The notes under the pieces were generated by a model. The model did not search any database. It was not told the DNA's origin and saw only the letters and a program-made list of their open reading frames with translations. This document shows, in pieces, positions 27,444 through 35,125 of a DNA stretch of 64,000 bases (position 1 is its first letter; each line of letters starts with the position of its first letter). The position numbers were made by a program, and so were the translations under genes. This stretch comes from Nocardioides plantarum (lineage in GTDB: Bacteria > Actinomycetota > Actinomycetes > Propionibacteriales > Nocardioidaceae). The stretch lies in the NCBI RefSeq assembly GCF_006346395.1, contig NZ_VDMS01000002.1, positions 1-64,000 of the forward strand. The letters are read 5' to 3'.

Positions 27444-28094
27444 ATGCTCGGGACTCTGAGGCGAACCGCAATGACAACTCTCGTCGTGCTGGCCCTCGCC
27501 AGCTGCGGAGGGGCACCCGAGACGACCAGCAGCCCGGCTGGCGACTCCTCGGGACAGACGATCTCCGTGGCCGGCTCCCCAGCGCTGAGATGGGGCGAGG
27601 GCGACTACGGGGTCGTCCTCGCGCACGGCGCCGCCTTCGACGCTGCCAGCTGGGAGGAGCAAGCCGTCGCGATCGCCGACCAGGGAGCCACCGTGGTCGC
27701 GGTCGAGGACATCGACTCCGATGCGATTCGCGCCGCGGTAGAACTGCTGCAGGATCAGGGAGTCGCTGACGTTGCGCTCGTCGGGGCCAGCGCTGGGGCC
27801 GATGCCATCCTCGATCTCGCGAGCCAGGACCCAGGTCTGGCCGATCAGCTGATCTTGCTGTCGCCGAACGCAACGGTCGACGGTCTCGGGGAGGAGCCGA
27901 AGCTCTTCGTGGCCAGCGAGGACGAGCCCGTGGCCAACGTCTCGACGGAGCTGGCCGCCTCCTCCCCCGGTGAGGAGAACGAGGTGACGATCCTGCCGGG
28001 CTCGGCCCACGCGCAGAACATCTTCGCCACAGACCAGGCCGGTCCGGTCCTCGAGGCGATGCTCCAACGCCTCAAGCGCTTCGCTGCCCCATGA
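27444..28094 (+). CDS. alpha/beta hydrolase-like lipoprotein
   Basis: The 216-residue precursor has a lipoprotein signal peptide (VVLALASCGG; Cys near residue 21), so it is probably tethered outside the membrane. The rest fits an alpha/beta hydrolase: VVLAHGAAFDAASW (HG oxyanion loop), GASAGAD as nucleophile elbow with Ser, VASEDEP for the acid and GSAHAQN for the catalytic His. The fold is short, with little lid. The substrate is unknown. It is followed after 34 bases by the ECF sigma gene in the same direction, which may or may not be an operon. Confidence 0.72.
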   Translation: MLGTLRRTAMTTLVVLALASCGGAPETTSSPAGDSSGQTISVAGSPALRWGEGDYGVVLAHGAAFDAASWEEQAVAIADQGATVVAVEDIDSDAIRAAVELLQDQGVADVALVGASAGADAILDLASQDPGLADQLILLSPNATVDGLGEEPKLFVASEDEPVANVSTELAASSPGEENEVTILPGSAHAQNIFATDQAGPVLEAMLQRLKRFAAP

Positions 28095-28128
28095 GACCGC
28101 GCGGAGCAGACGTGCGTGGCGCGACACG

Positions 28129-28719
28129 GTGAACCGATCCGGAGCGCGAGTCGTACCCAGGATCGTGAGATCGCTGCGCCCTGGCTCTCGGGCACCCGGA
28201 AGGACGACGGCCGAGGCCGACGAGCGGGTGCTGACCGAGCTCTACCTACGGCACGGGACGGCCCTGATGACCTTCGTGCTGCGCCTGGTCGATGACCGGG
28301 GCCGGGCCGAGGACGTCGTGCAGGAGACGATGCTGCGCGGCTGGCGCAATCTCGACCGAATTGATCCGACCCGCGGCGACCCGCGGGCCTACCTGTTCGC
28401 GGTGGCCCGCAACCTGGTGATCGATCTGTGGCGCGCCGACGAGCGCCGCCCACGACTCGTCGGCGACGACGACACCGTCGCGGCGCAGGCGGTCGGTGAC
28501 CGTGCGGACGCGCTCGTCGACGCCTACGTCGTCGTGCAGGCGCTGGACCGGCTCTCACCCGAGCACCGGGCCGTGGTCGACGAGCTCTACTACCGCGGTG
28601 CCACGGTCACCGAGGCCGCGACCACCCTCGGACTGCGCCCGGGCACCGTGAAGTCACGCTCGTACTACGCGATCCGCATCCTGCGGACCGCATTCGAGGA
28701 GATGGGAGTCGAGCGATGA
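28129..28719 (+). CDS. ECF RNA polymerase sigma factor
   Basis: The 196-residue protein has sigma-2 (LYLRHGTALMTFVLRLV, RAEDVVQETMLRGWRN) and sigma-4 regions (RLSPEHRAVVDELYYRG, TEAATTLGLRPGTVKSR), matching group IV sigma factors near mycobacterial SigL/SigK. It redirects RNA polymerase to a small regulon. The stop overlaps the next gene's ATG in ATGA, the classic layout of sigma and cognate anti-sigma genes. The secreted protein downstream is a likely target. No -35 element of ECF type (GGAAC-like) was identified upstream. Confidence 0.92.
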   Translation: MNRSGARVVPRIVRSLRPGSRAPGRTTAEADERVLTELYLRHGTALMTFVLRLVDDRGRAEDVVQETMLRGWRNLDRIDPTRGDPRAYLFAVARNLVIDLWRADERRPRLVGDDDTVAAQAVGDRADALVDAYVVVQALDRLSPEHRAVVDELYYRGATVTEAATTLGLRPGTVKSRSYYAIRILRTAFEEMGVER

Positions 28720-29366
28720 ACAAGCACGAGGAGGACCGGGCCCACACCCGGCTGCGCGAGCTGCTGGGTCCCTACGTCCTGGGCGGTCTCGACGCCGACG
28801 ACCGGGCCCAGCTCGAGTCCCACCTGCCGACCTGCGCGCCGTGTCGCGACGAGCTCGCGACGTACGCCGGGCTGCCGGCGCTGCTGCGGGCCGGGGCGCC
28901 CGCATCCGCGCTCCGCGTGACTCCCGACGCCGGCCTGGGGGACGCGATCGAAGCCCTGCGGACCCGTCGTCGACGCCGGCTGCTCCTCACCGCTGCCGCC
29001 GCGGTCGTGCTGGTCGCGGGAGCGGGTGCCGGCACGGCGGTGGTCCTCGGACCCGATGAACCGGTCTCCACGACCCTCGCCCTGAGCGCCCCGGCGGGCG
29101 TGAGCGCCACCGGAGCAACCTCATTGAGGGCCAAGCCGTGGGGCACGTCGGTCGACCTCGACCTGCGGGGGCTCCCACAAGGCGAGCAGTTCGTCGCCTG
29201 GCTCGTCTCGCCCGAAGGGGAGCGCCAGCAGGTCGCCACCTGGGGATCGACCGACAACGGCGAGGCGCAGGTGACCGGGGCCGCCGCACTCGCCCCCCAA
29301 GACGTGGCCCAGGTGCGCGTCACCGACTCCGACGGCGATTTAGTGCTCTCCACCGCAACCAGGTGA
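28716..29366 (+). CDS. anti-sigma factor with zinc-finger (ZAS) domain
   Basis: This 216-residue membrane protein has an N-terminal cytoplasmic ZAS motif HLPTCAPCRDELA (HxxxCxxC) that would hold the upstream ECF sigma. A single helix (RRLLLTAAAAVVLVAGAG) starts near residue 88 and is followed by a RskA-like extracytoplasmic domain (WLVSPEGERQQVATW). Release would need regulated proteolysis. It starts inside the sigma stop codon, so the pair is translationally coupled. The extracellular domain is about 100 residues, normal for RskA proteins. Confidence 0.9.
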   Translation: MNKHEEDRAHTRLRELLGPYVLGGLDADDRAQLESHLPTCAPCRDELATYAGLPALLRAGAPASALRVTPDAGLGDAIEALRTRRRRRLLLTAAAAVVLVAGAGAGTAVVLGPDEPVSTTLALSAPAGVSATGATSLRAKPWGTSVDLDLRGLPQGEQFVAWLVSPEGERQQVATWGSTDNGEAQVTGAAALAPQDVAQVRVTDSDGDLVLSTATR

Positions 29367-29422
29367 ACCGATCCGCGGGAGACGGCGTACTCCTGCCTGA
29401 CATCCGACGAAAGGGACCCACC

Positions 29423-30115
29423 ATGAAGAAGACCGCCACCGCCCTGACCGCTCTCACCGTGACCGCAGCGCTCGCCGGCACCTACGCCGCCACCGCCGGC
29501 GGCGCCTCCGCCACCCCTGGACCGGGCCACCGCGACCGCCAGCAAGCGGCCAAGACCGTGGACGTCGAGATCCTCGCCCCCGGACGCGGCGACAACGCCG
29601 GCATCGGCGGAGCCGGGTGGTTCGTCGACCTCGACATCGAATTCGACGACACCTCGCTCGCTGGCACCGGATTCACCGCCAACCAGCTGACCGGTCCGCT
29701 CGCGCACAACAACACCGCTCCGTTCCCCGGCACCTTCTCCACCGGAACCGACGACCGGATGCCCGGCCTGGTCGTGCTCACCAGCACCACCAACAACACC
29801 CTGCCCGGCTTCTCCGGCCCGGGAACCAACCTGGCCAACCTGTTCAACCTCACCGGCGTCACCGACCGTTCCAAGAACGACGTCGAGCTCAGGGACACCT
29901 GGATCGTCGGCGCCCCGATCGCCGGCAAGGACGTCACCACCACGCTGACCGTCGCCGTCATCGACGACCTGAACCACGACGGCATCTACAACGACGCACC
30001 CGCCGTCGTCACCGACCAGAACGCCGACGGCCGCATCGACCGCCGCGACCTCGAAGCCATCGGCGTCGCCTCCAAGGTCGAGACAGTCGACTTCCGCATC
30101 AACGGCGCGCCCTGA
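29423..30115 (+). CDS. secreted protein of unknown function with Ca-binding-like loops
   Basis: The 230-residue precursor begins with a Sec signal peptide (MKKTATALTALTVTAALAG) cleaved near ASA-TPG. The mature part is Asn/Thr-rich. Two Asp-rich loops, DDLNHDGIYND and DQNADGRIDRRDLE, look like EF-hand or dockerin-type calcium loops. It is probably not an enzyme. AAAGGGA precedes the ATG at 29423, and it lies 56 bases after the anti-sigma gene, so it is a good candidate for the sigma factor's main target. I do not recognise the family. Confidence 0.7.
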   Translation: MKKTATALTALTVTAALAGTYAATAGGASATPGPGHRDRQQAAKTVDVEILAPGRGDNAGIGGAGWFVDLDIEFDDTSLAGTGFTANQLTGPLAHNNTAPFPGTFSTGTDDRMPGLVVLTSTTNNTLPGFSGPGTNLANLFNLTGVTDRSKNDVELRDTWIVGAPIAGKDVTTTLTVAVIDDLNHDGIYNDAPAVVTDQNADGRIDRRDLEAIGVASKVETVDFRINGAP

Positions 30116-30393
30116 GGCGAATCTGAATCCACCTACCGCCGACGGGCACCGCTGCACCCCAAGGCGCATGCCTCGCAATTGGAGTGAGGCAACCCAAGGG
30201 GCACCGCACTTCAGCCGGACGGGGAAGGCAGAATCAGTAAGAGGCCTGACCGCCTACCCGAAGCCTCGATGAGCGCCACAACCCTCGCCAGCACCGTGCC
30301 AGCTTTCGCGCATGATCACCACGGGCCGTCACCGGAGCACTGGCCGGCGTCAGATCCCTCCGAACCCGCCTCTGACCTGCTGTTTCACTTTGT

Positions 30394-30435
30394 AGCGGGG
30401 GCAGGATTTGAACCTGCGACCTCTGGGTTATGAGC
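30394..30435 (-). repeat. 3' half of an initiator-like tRNA-Met; old attachment-site remnant
   Basis: On the minus strand, CTCATAACCCAGAGG (anticodon-loop CAT and stem), GGTTCAAATCC (T-arm) and a CCCCCGC acceptor strand form a clean tRNA 3' half. The 5' half is absent. The anticodon loop and T-arm match initiator tRNA-Met as I recall it, and differ from the resident elongator tRNA at 13253-13329. Such halves are left where elements insert in tRNA genes. Confidence 0.7.
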
Positions 30436-30623
30436 GGCGCGTTGAGGCGGCGTCCTTTTGTGTCGCGGACCCAAGCTCAGCGATCTCTAATGAACCACCG
30501 TTGGGTCGTTGATCCAAAACTGACCACGACGGAACGGTCGGTGACGGGGATTGCGGGCTTATGCGCTGACCTGCACTGAAGTCATGGACGTTCGGTGTCC
30601 TCTAGCGCCTGTTGCGGTTGTTC

Positions 30624-30642
30624 TGCGGACTCCCTGCGGACT
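30624..30642 (-). other. second pair of arm-like octamers, reverse orientation
   Basis: TGCGGACT occurs at 30624-30631 and 30635-30642, again 11 bases apart. These are reverse complements of the AGTCCGCA sites near both island ends. They lie about 190 bases from the tRNA fragment, as attachment arms of a related but inverted element would. Confidence 0.5.
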
Positions 30643-30762
30643 GCACACCGTCCCGGCCACGGCCATCGGTGAACCGAGGACCTGGCACAAGCGCCCGACA
30701 CTGCCGAAAGTCGGGCTCGACATCAGTCGCCTGCGGGTACTTCAGGGTTCTCCCGACGAATC

Positions 30763-30894
30763 TTAACGATGACGTGCTCGCGAAGTGGCGTTGAAGTGTG
30801 TCCGTGGCCATGGCGTGGTCTGCGCTACGAGGTGCTCCAGGTCGTCGGCCGACACCGCGTGGTCGCAGCTGTGACAGGTGAGGGTGAGGAGCAT
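30763..30894 (-). CDS. 43-residue CxxC protein upstream of no other gene; end of DUF4396 unit
   Basis: ATG 30894 opens MLLTLTCHSCDHAVSADDLEH, ending at TAA 30763. The CHSCDH segment could bind a metal. It begins 11 bases after the DUF4396 gene's stop and reads the same way, so it is probably the second gene of that unit. It is too short for family assignment; the copper setting suggests metal handling, which is inference only. Confidence 0.5.
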   Translation of the reverse strand: MLLTLTCHSCDHAVSADDLEHLVAQTTPWPRTHFNATSRARHR

Positions 30895-30905
30895 GACGGC
30901 GGTCC

Positions 30906-31613
30906 CTAGTGGGTGCTGCTGGAGGTTGGGTTATGCGCCGAGTCCTGGTCTGAACCCATGAAATCAGCCACGGAGACGACCAGCCCGCCGAGCATGAACG
31001 CAGTAATGGCTGCGACAAGCGTGCTGGTGGCAAGGGACGGAGTGTGTGCCCGGAACCCCTCGGTCGGGCCGCTCGCACCGTGGTACTCGTGGGTCAGGGC
31101 GTGGCCCTTGCCGTGGGCAAGCAGGTACTTGTTGACCGGGTAGGCCGCGAACCCGGCCACGGTCAGCGCAATCGCCATGCCGACCCAGAAGGTGACGTTC
31201 ACGAGCCCCGCGTCCATCGCGCCTGGGATAAGGGCCATGACCACGTTGTCGGCGACCTCCATGGTCGCGATCGAGACGGTGTCGGCGGCAAGGACGACGC
31301 TGAGCGCGGTAGCGACACCGAGTCCGGCCTTGAGCAGCGGCAGCGTGGACAGGGTGTAGCCGAACACGAACGCCAAGGCGATCGACAACACGATGGTCCA
31401 CCCGTTGCTCAGCCCGGCGGCGGTGCCGATCATGAGCCCGGCGATCTCACCGATCGCGCAGCCGGTGAGGCAGTGCAGCGTGGCGCTGACGGCCATTGCG
31501 CGGTTAGCCATCGACCCATTGTCATGGTGCCCGCCGTGCCCGCCGTGCGCCTCGTGTTCGGTGTGGTGGTCGGTGTGGTGGCTGATGTGGGTCTGGTGAG
31601 GCGTGTCGCTCAT
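30906..31613 (-). CDS. DUF4396 membrane protein, copper-cluster type
   Basis: The 235-residue protein has a His-rich N-terminus (HHTDHHTEHEAHGGHGGHH) likely to bind metal, then about six membrane helices. TLHCLTGCAIGEIAGL with a Cys pair, and FGYTLSTLPLLKAGLG, are typical of DUF4396. The family's role is not established, but its genes often accompany copper-resistance determinants. ATG 31613 lies 48 bases from a CsoR-like operator facing both directions. The downstream CxxC protein probably belongs to the same unit. Confidence 0.75.
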   Translation of the reverse strand: MSDTPHQTHISHHTDHHTEHEAHGGHGGHHDNGSMANRAMAVSATLHCLTGCAIGEIAGLMIGTAAGLSNGWTIVLSIALAFVFGYTLSTLPLLKAGLGVATALSVVLAADTVSIATMEVADNVVMALIPGAMDAGLVNVTFWVGMAIALTVAGFAAYPVNKYLLAHGKGHALTHEYHGASGPTEGFRAHTPSLATSTLVAAITAFMLGGLVVSVADFMGSDQDSAHNPTSSSTH

Positions 31614-31660
31614 CGCTCGTCGCTCCGTTCGTGGCATCGGTCAGATGTCGGGCCTAACGG

Positions 31661-31677
31661 GTACCCAGGGGGGGTAT
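31661..31677. promoter_or_regulatory. CsoR-like operator between two copper-type units
   Basis: GTACCCAGGGGGGGTAT, the reverse complement of ATACCCCCCCTGGGTAC, closely fits the GTA/TAC-flanked C/G-tract operators of the copper repressor CsoR. TATATT (31675-31680) overlaps its right end as a plausible -10 for the plus-strand genes. It lies between the divergent DUF4396 and DUF6153 genes. No csoR gene was seen in the window, so a chromosomal one would have to act. Confidence 0.6.
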
Positions 31678-31727
31678 ATTCCGGTGGGTGAACAGTCCTC
31701 GATAACATGGCCGCAGGAGGTGACACC

Positions 31728-32267
31728 ATGACCACCGCCGCGGCAAACCGGCCTGATGCTGAACAGGACCGCGAACGCGCGCGCCTCGGACTCGTCGTCG
31801 CTGTCGCCGCCATCGTTCTCGGGATCCTCGCGATGCATGTCCTCACGGCTCACGGGACCCATCACGGTCCGGGCATGACCCGCATGAGCGCGATGCCCAG
31901 CACCAACTCGTCAGTCCCGACGGCCGCCACAAACGGCATGAGCGGCATGAGCGGCATGAGCGGCATGAGCCACCGCTACGGGGCCTCGTCCTCCGCCTCC
32001 CACACCGCCCTTACCCCTGCTGTCGATGCGCCCGCAGTCGCCGCCACGGGCGACGGTCACGGCGGTCAGACGGGTTCCATGATCATGCTCTGCGCCGTCA
32101 TGCTCGCCGCCGCAGCCGGAGCAACTCTCCTCCTTCTTGCGCTTGGCCGTACCAGTGCAACCTGGCGCACCAGCCTTCCCGCTTTTTGCGCCGTCATCAC
32201 ACGAACGACAGCCCGCCTCGCGACCGGACCACCACCGACATGGGAGTTCTCCGTCATCAGGTGCTGA
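31728..32267 (+). CDS. DUF6153-like Met/His-rich membrane-anchored protein
   Basis: The 179-residue protein has an N-terminal membrane helix (LVVAVAAIVLGILAMHVL), then HGTHHGPGMTRMSAM and four GMS repeats encoded by four perfect 9-bp CGGCATGAG units (31934-31969). A second helix (MLAAAAGATLLLLALG) follows. Met- and His-rich stretches suit Cu(I) or Ag(I) binding outside the cell. AGGAGG precedes the ATG at 31728. It lies downstream of the CsoR-like operator and before the DUF305 lipoprotein. The function of the family is not known to me. Confidence 0.68.
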   Translation: MTTAAANRPDAEQDRERARLGLVVAVAAIVLGILAMHVLTAHGTHHGPGMTRMSAMPSTNSSVPTAATNGMSGMSGMSGMSHRYGASSSASHTALTPAVDAPAVAATGDGHGGQTGSMIMLCAVMLAAAAGATLLLLALGRTSATWRTSLPAFCAVITRTTARLATGPPPTWEFSVIRC

Positions 32268-32349
32268 CAGGTAGCCAGCCGCCTTCCCGCGACAACGCCG
32301 AGGCGCGGCACGCGACCCCACCCGTCAGCACCCAACAGGAGAACCCATC

Positions 32350-33000
32350 ATGCGCACCAACCGCACCGTCCGTACGTCTCGCGCCCTTGGCGCAACCGCC
32401 CTCGGCCTCACCCTCGCCTTCACCGTCGCTGCCTGCGGCGACGACACCGGCGACCCGAACTCGGCGAGCACCGAGCCGTCCGCAACCGAGCACAACGACG
32501 CCGACGTCACCTTCGCCTCCGACATGCTCCAGCACCACGCCCAGGCACTGTCAATGGTCGACCTGACCCAGGGCCGCACCCTCGACCCCGAAGTCCAAGC
32601 CATCGCCGATGAGATCCGTGAGGCTCAGGCACCCGAGATCGAGAGCTTCAGCAGCTGGCTCACCGACTGGGACGAAGAAGTCCCCGCCACCATGCGCGAC
32701 CACGCCAACGCCGACCACGACATAGACGACTCCGGCGACATGGGTGACTCGATGGAAGGCATGGACACCGACATGCCCGGCATGATGAGCGCCAACGAGA
32801 TGACCGCCCTGGAATCCGCCCCCGACTCCGAGTTCCAGGACATGTGGCTCACCATGATGATCGAGCATCACACCGGAGCCGTGCAGATGGCGAACACTGA
32901 GACAGAAGGTGGTCAGTACAAGCCCGCTATCGACCTCGCCAGGAACATCATCGAGTCGCAGAGCGCAGAGATCGAGACCATGAAGACACTGCTCGACTGA
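32350..33000 (+). CDS. DUF305 lipoprotein (CopM-like), copper-associated
   Basis: The 216-residue precursor has a lipobox (FTVAACG). DUF305 signatures appear twice: MLQHHAQALSM near residue 60 and MMIEHHTGAVQM near residue 175, each a four-helix-bundle HH pair. A Met/Asp-rich loop (GDMGDSMEGMDTDMPGMM) separates them. Relatives bind copper in the periplasm or outside the membrane. It is downstream of DUF6153 with an 82-base gap, probably in the same CsoR-type unit. It is the last gene before the right end of the island. Confidence 0.85.
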   Translation: MRTNRTVRTSRALGATALGLTLAFTVAACGDDTGDPNSASTEPSATEHNDADVTFASDMLQHHAQALSMVDLTQGRTLDPEVQAIADEIREAQAPEIESFSSWLTDWDEEVPATMRDHANADHDIDDSGDMGDSMEGMDTDMPGMMSANEMTALESAPDSEFQDMWLTMMIEHHTGAVQMANTETEGGQYKPAIDLARNIIESQSAEIETMKTLLD

Positions 33001-33532
33001 GATCTAGTTGGCCGTGAGTGCTCGACGGTCTGACGCCGAGCACTCACGGCGATAGGTCCGTGAGCAGGACGCCAGGTTGTAGAACCACGCCACGACTGTC
33101 CGCTCGGCTCGTCAGAACGCCAAACGCCCGATCATGCCGCCGTAGGGGCGCAACGCGACGTCGTGACCATTCCCCTCAGGACCAGGAGCCTGCTGCAAAC
33201 TTGGCAAGTCGACTCCGAGAATCTGACGAGCAAAGGAGTTGAAGTTGCGTATTGGCCTAGGCTGCACTTGGTCCGCAATCAGTCCGCAAACCTGTCCGCA
33301 AAAACTGCTCGTCGACGGCCTCGAGCGAAATCCACGCGATGACGAAGCCGGTCCAGGTTGCCCGAGGGCCAGCAGTCCGCAAATAGTCCGCATCAGAGCC
33401 ACGACCGACCGATTGAGACCACAAATGGTCATCACCGTCGCATCGTCACTCCGAGACGTTCGTCCAGGTCAGAGGGGGTTTTCGGCAATGACCGTCGACC
33501 TCCAGCAGTTTTCTAGAACGGCAAATTTGGCC
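33001..33532. other. right end of the island, without genes, with arm-like sites
   Basis: No credible gene was found. GGTCCGCA, AGTCCGCA and TGTCCGCA octamers start at 33270, 33281 and 33293, and a near copy of the left-end block stands at 33372-33392 with AGTCCGCA at 33374 and 33385. Spacings of 11-12 bases put them on one helix face. They lie 140-270 bases inside the right repeat, as integrase arm sites usually do. Confidence 0.55.
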
Positions 33533-33571
33533 TTATGAGTCCTCTGCTCTAACCGACTGAGCTACCGCCCC
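33533..33571 (-). repeat. island attachment repeat, distal copy (5' half of tRNA-Met)
   Basis: Perfect 39-bp match to 13291-13329. On the minus strand it gives tRNA nucleotides 1-39 and then breaks off into unrelated DNA after the anticodon. The DNA beyond 33571 would be the original upstream flank of the tRNA gene. Confidence 0.92.
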
Positions 33572-33785
33572 TGAGCGGAACTCCGGCCGTGTCGATGCTG
33601 ACGTGGGGCTTTCGAGGGCCACGAAAGTACGTCGAGCAGCGGCGGTCGGAGTCGTCGCCGGGGCTGAGCGTACTTGCCAACGGTCCGTGTCGACCGGGAG
33701 GACCGACCGGACCTGTGGGGCCCAGGGAGCTGCGGGCCGGGGAGCGAACCACGTCCCGGGGGTGGCTGCCCCTAGCGTCCCTGCC

Positions 33786-34073
33786 ATGCCTGTCGACCTC
33801 CGCAAGCGCGACCGCCTCACCGACACCGAGCAGGCCATCCTCGAGCTCGAGCGTTCGTGGTGGAAGCTCACCGACGCCAAGGAGACCGCCGTACGCGACC
33901 GGTTCGGCTGGAGCTCGGGGCACTACTACCGACAGGTCAGCACCCTGATCGACCGCCCGGAGGCGCTCACGGCCGACCCGCTGCTGGTGCGCCGACTACG
34001 CCGGCTGCGCGACGACCGTCGCGACGAGCGCTCCTCGCGCCGACGGCACCCCACGGCCCGGTCCGGGCGGTAG
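33786..34073 (+). CDS. DUF3263 domain protein
   Basis: This 95-residue basic protein has the DUF3263 core: LTDTEQAILELERSWWK, then RDRFGWSSGHYYRQVSTLI. The second part resembles an HTH, so DNA binding is possible but unproven. DUF3263 is an actinobacterial family. TAGCGT (33773-33778) ends seven bases before ATG 33786, a leaderless start. The C-terminal tail is Arg-rich. It is the first chromosomal gene after the island. Confidence 0.82.
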   Translation: MPVDLRKRDRLTDTEQAILELERSWWKLTDAKETAVRDRFGWSSGHYYRQVSTLIDRPEALTADPLLVRRLRRLRDDRRDERSSRRRHPTARSGR

Positions 34074-34147
34074 GCGGCGGTCGCTCAGGTGGTCGCAGTC
34101 CGCGACCCACGGGCAGGGGCGGGCGCCGGAGGGTCCGCGCGTCCGCG

Positions 34148-35071
34148 TCAGTCCTGCCGGTCCGGCGCTCCCACGGGCAGTGGGGGCAGGTCGCCCCGAT
34201 ACGCCGGGACCAGGTCGATCAGGGCCTGGGCGGGCGCGCTCAGCGTCCCGGTGGCCGGGGTGCCGAGCGAGAGCACCCACGGCAGCGCGGGACGGTGGAT
34301 CGGCACCGCGCACAGTCCGGCCGGCGGCTCGGAGATGAACGGCACCAGGCTGACCCCCAGCCCGAGCCGCACGTAGGCACCCGCGTCGGGCACCGTGGTG
34401 ACCTCCACGGTCACGGTGCGCTCGAGTCCCAGCCTGGCGTAGGCCTCGTCGACGATCCGGCGGTTGCCGAACCCGGCCGGGAAGTCGATGAACTGCTCGT
34501 CGGCCAGCTCGGCGAGGCGGACGCCGGCCCGGCCGGCCAGGCGATGGTCCTCGGGGAGCAGCGCGACGACCGGTGCGGTCAGCAGCCAGGTCAGCCGCAC
34601 CCCGGGGATCCCGGCACCGTCGTTGGCGATGAGCGCGGCGTCGAGGTCCCCTCGGGCCAGCTCCTGCGCGAGCCCGCTGGAGCCGCTGCTCGACCCCTTG
34701 AGCCGCACCCGGATGCCGGGGTGCTCGGTCCGCAGCCGGGCCAGCAGCGCCGGCAGGTCGACGACGTCGAGGGACGGCAGCGTCCCCAGGCTGACGACCC
34801 CGGAGACACCGGTGGTGACCCGGTCGACCGCCTCGCGGGCCGCCCGGGCCGCGGCGAGGGTGGCGCGCGCCGCCGGCAGCAGGGCGTCACCGGCCACGGA
34901 CAGGCGAACGCCACCCGCGCCGCGCTCGAACAGCCGCGCCCCCACGTCGCGTTCGAGGTTCTTGATCGAGGCCGAGACGCCGGACTGCACGGTGTGCAGA
35001 CGGCGGGCGGCCTCGGTGAAGCTGCTGACCTCGGCCACCGCGACGAAGCACTCCAGCTGTCTCAGCTCCAC
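34148..35071 (-). CDS. LysR family transcriptional regulator
   Basis: The 307-residue protein has a typical HTH (LECFVAVAEVSSFTEAARRLH, VQSGVSASIKNLERDVG) and an effector domain with GTLPSLDVVDLP and GNRRIVDEAY. It is divergent from an MFS transporter gene 54 bases away and probably controls it. GTG 35071 is chosen because the HTH starts at once after it (VELRQLECF); longer in-frame extensions are not family-like. An ATCAC-N5-GTGAT dyad lies ten bases upstream. The effector is unknown. Confidence 0.87.
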   Translation of the reverse strand: MELRQLECFVAVAEVSSFTEAARRLHTVQSGVSASIKNLERDVGARLFERGAGGVRLSVAGDALLPAARATLAAARAAREAVDRVTTGVSGVVSLGTLPSLDVVDLPALLARLRTEHPGIRVRLKGSSSGSSGLAQELARGDLDAALIANDGAGIPGVRLTWLLTAPVVALLPEDHRLAGRAGVRLAELADEQFIDFPAGFGNRRIVDEAYARLGLERTVTVEVTTVPDAGAYVRLGLGVSLVPFISEPPAGLCAVPIHRPALPWVLSLGTPATGTLSAPAQALIDLVPAYRGDLPPLPVGAPDRQD

Positions 35072-35080
35072 CCCGACATC

Positions 35081-35095
35081 ATCACCGATCGTGAT
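35081..35095. promoter_or_regulatory. LysR-type operator with T-N11-A
   Basis: ATCAC-CGATC-GTGAT lies between the LysR gene and the MFS transporter gene. The inner TCAC...GTGA fits the T-N11-A LysR box (T35082, A35094). Symmetry and position support it; no binding data. Confidence 0.6.
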
Positions 35096-35125
35096 GAGGC
35101 AAAGCAAGAATGATCGTTGGACGTG

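Larger units (their letters stand above)
30116..30762. other. gene-free stretch holding recombination scars
   Basis: Apart from the tRNA fragment (30394-30435) and the paired TGCGGACT sites (30624-30642), I found no gene with start signals or codon bias. A weak hairpin (GCCTC/GAGGC near 30169-30189) could end the secreted-protein transcript. The base composition is less GC-rich than the neighbours. Confidence 0.4.
13330..33571. mobile_element. integrative mobilisable element / decayed ICE in tRNA-Met
   Basis: About 20.2 kb lies between the two 39-bp tRNA-derived repeats. Next to the intact tRNA come an integrase, an excisionase-like gene and a MobF relaxase in the usual order. The island also holds a broken second recombinase, an IS3-type element and metal, fluoride and stress cargo. 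No coupling protein, VirB4-like ATPase or other transfer gene was recognised, so it may depend on a helper for transfer. A foreign tRNA fragment and a second arm-like site pair near 30.4-30.65 kb indicate a composite history. Ends are taken as one repeat copy plus the enclosed DNA. Confidence 0.9.

Noticed and set aside
30480..30540. TTGATCCAAAACTGACC resembling a transposon end
   Set aside because: Single short match from memory, no partner inverted repeat or transposase nearby.
31934..31969. Short tandem repeats considered as CRISPR
   Set aside because: Repeats are 9 bp, contiguous, in frame and encode GMS units; no spacers.
33112..33435. 107-codon minus-strand frame at the island's right end
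   Set aside because: It runs through the repeated arm-like sites, has no ribosome site and poor codon bias.
15118..33532. Conjugative type IV secretion genes on the island
   Set aside because: No coupling protein, VirB4-like ATPase or lytic transglycosylase motif was seen; only the relaxase is present.
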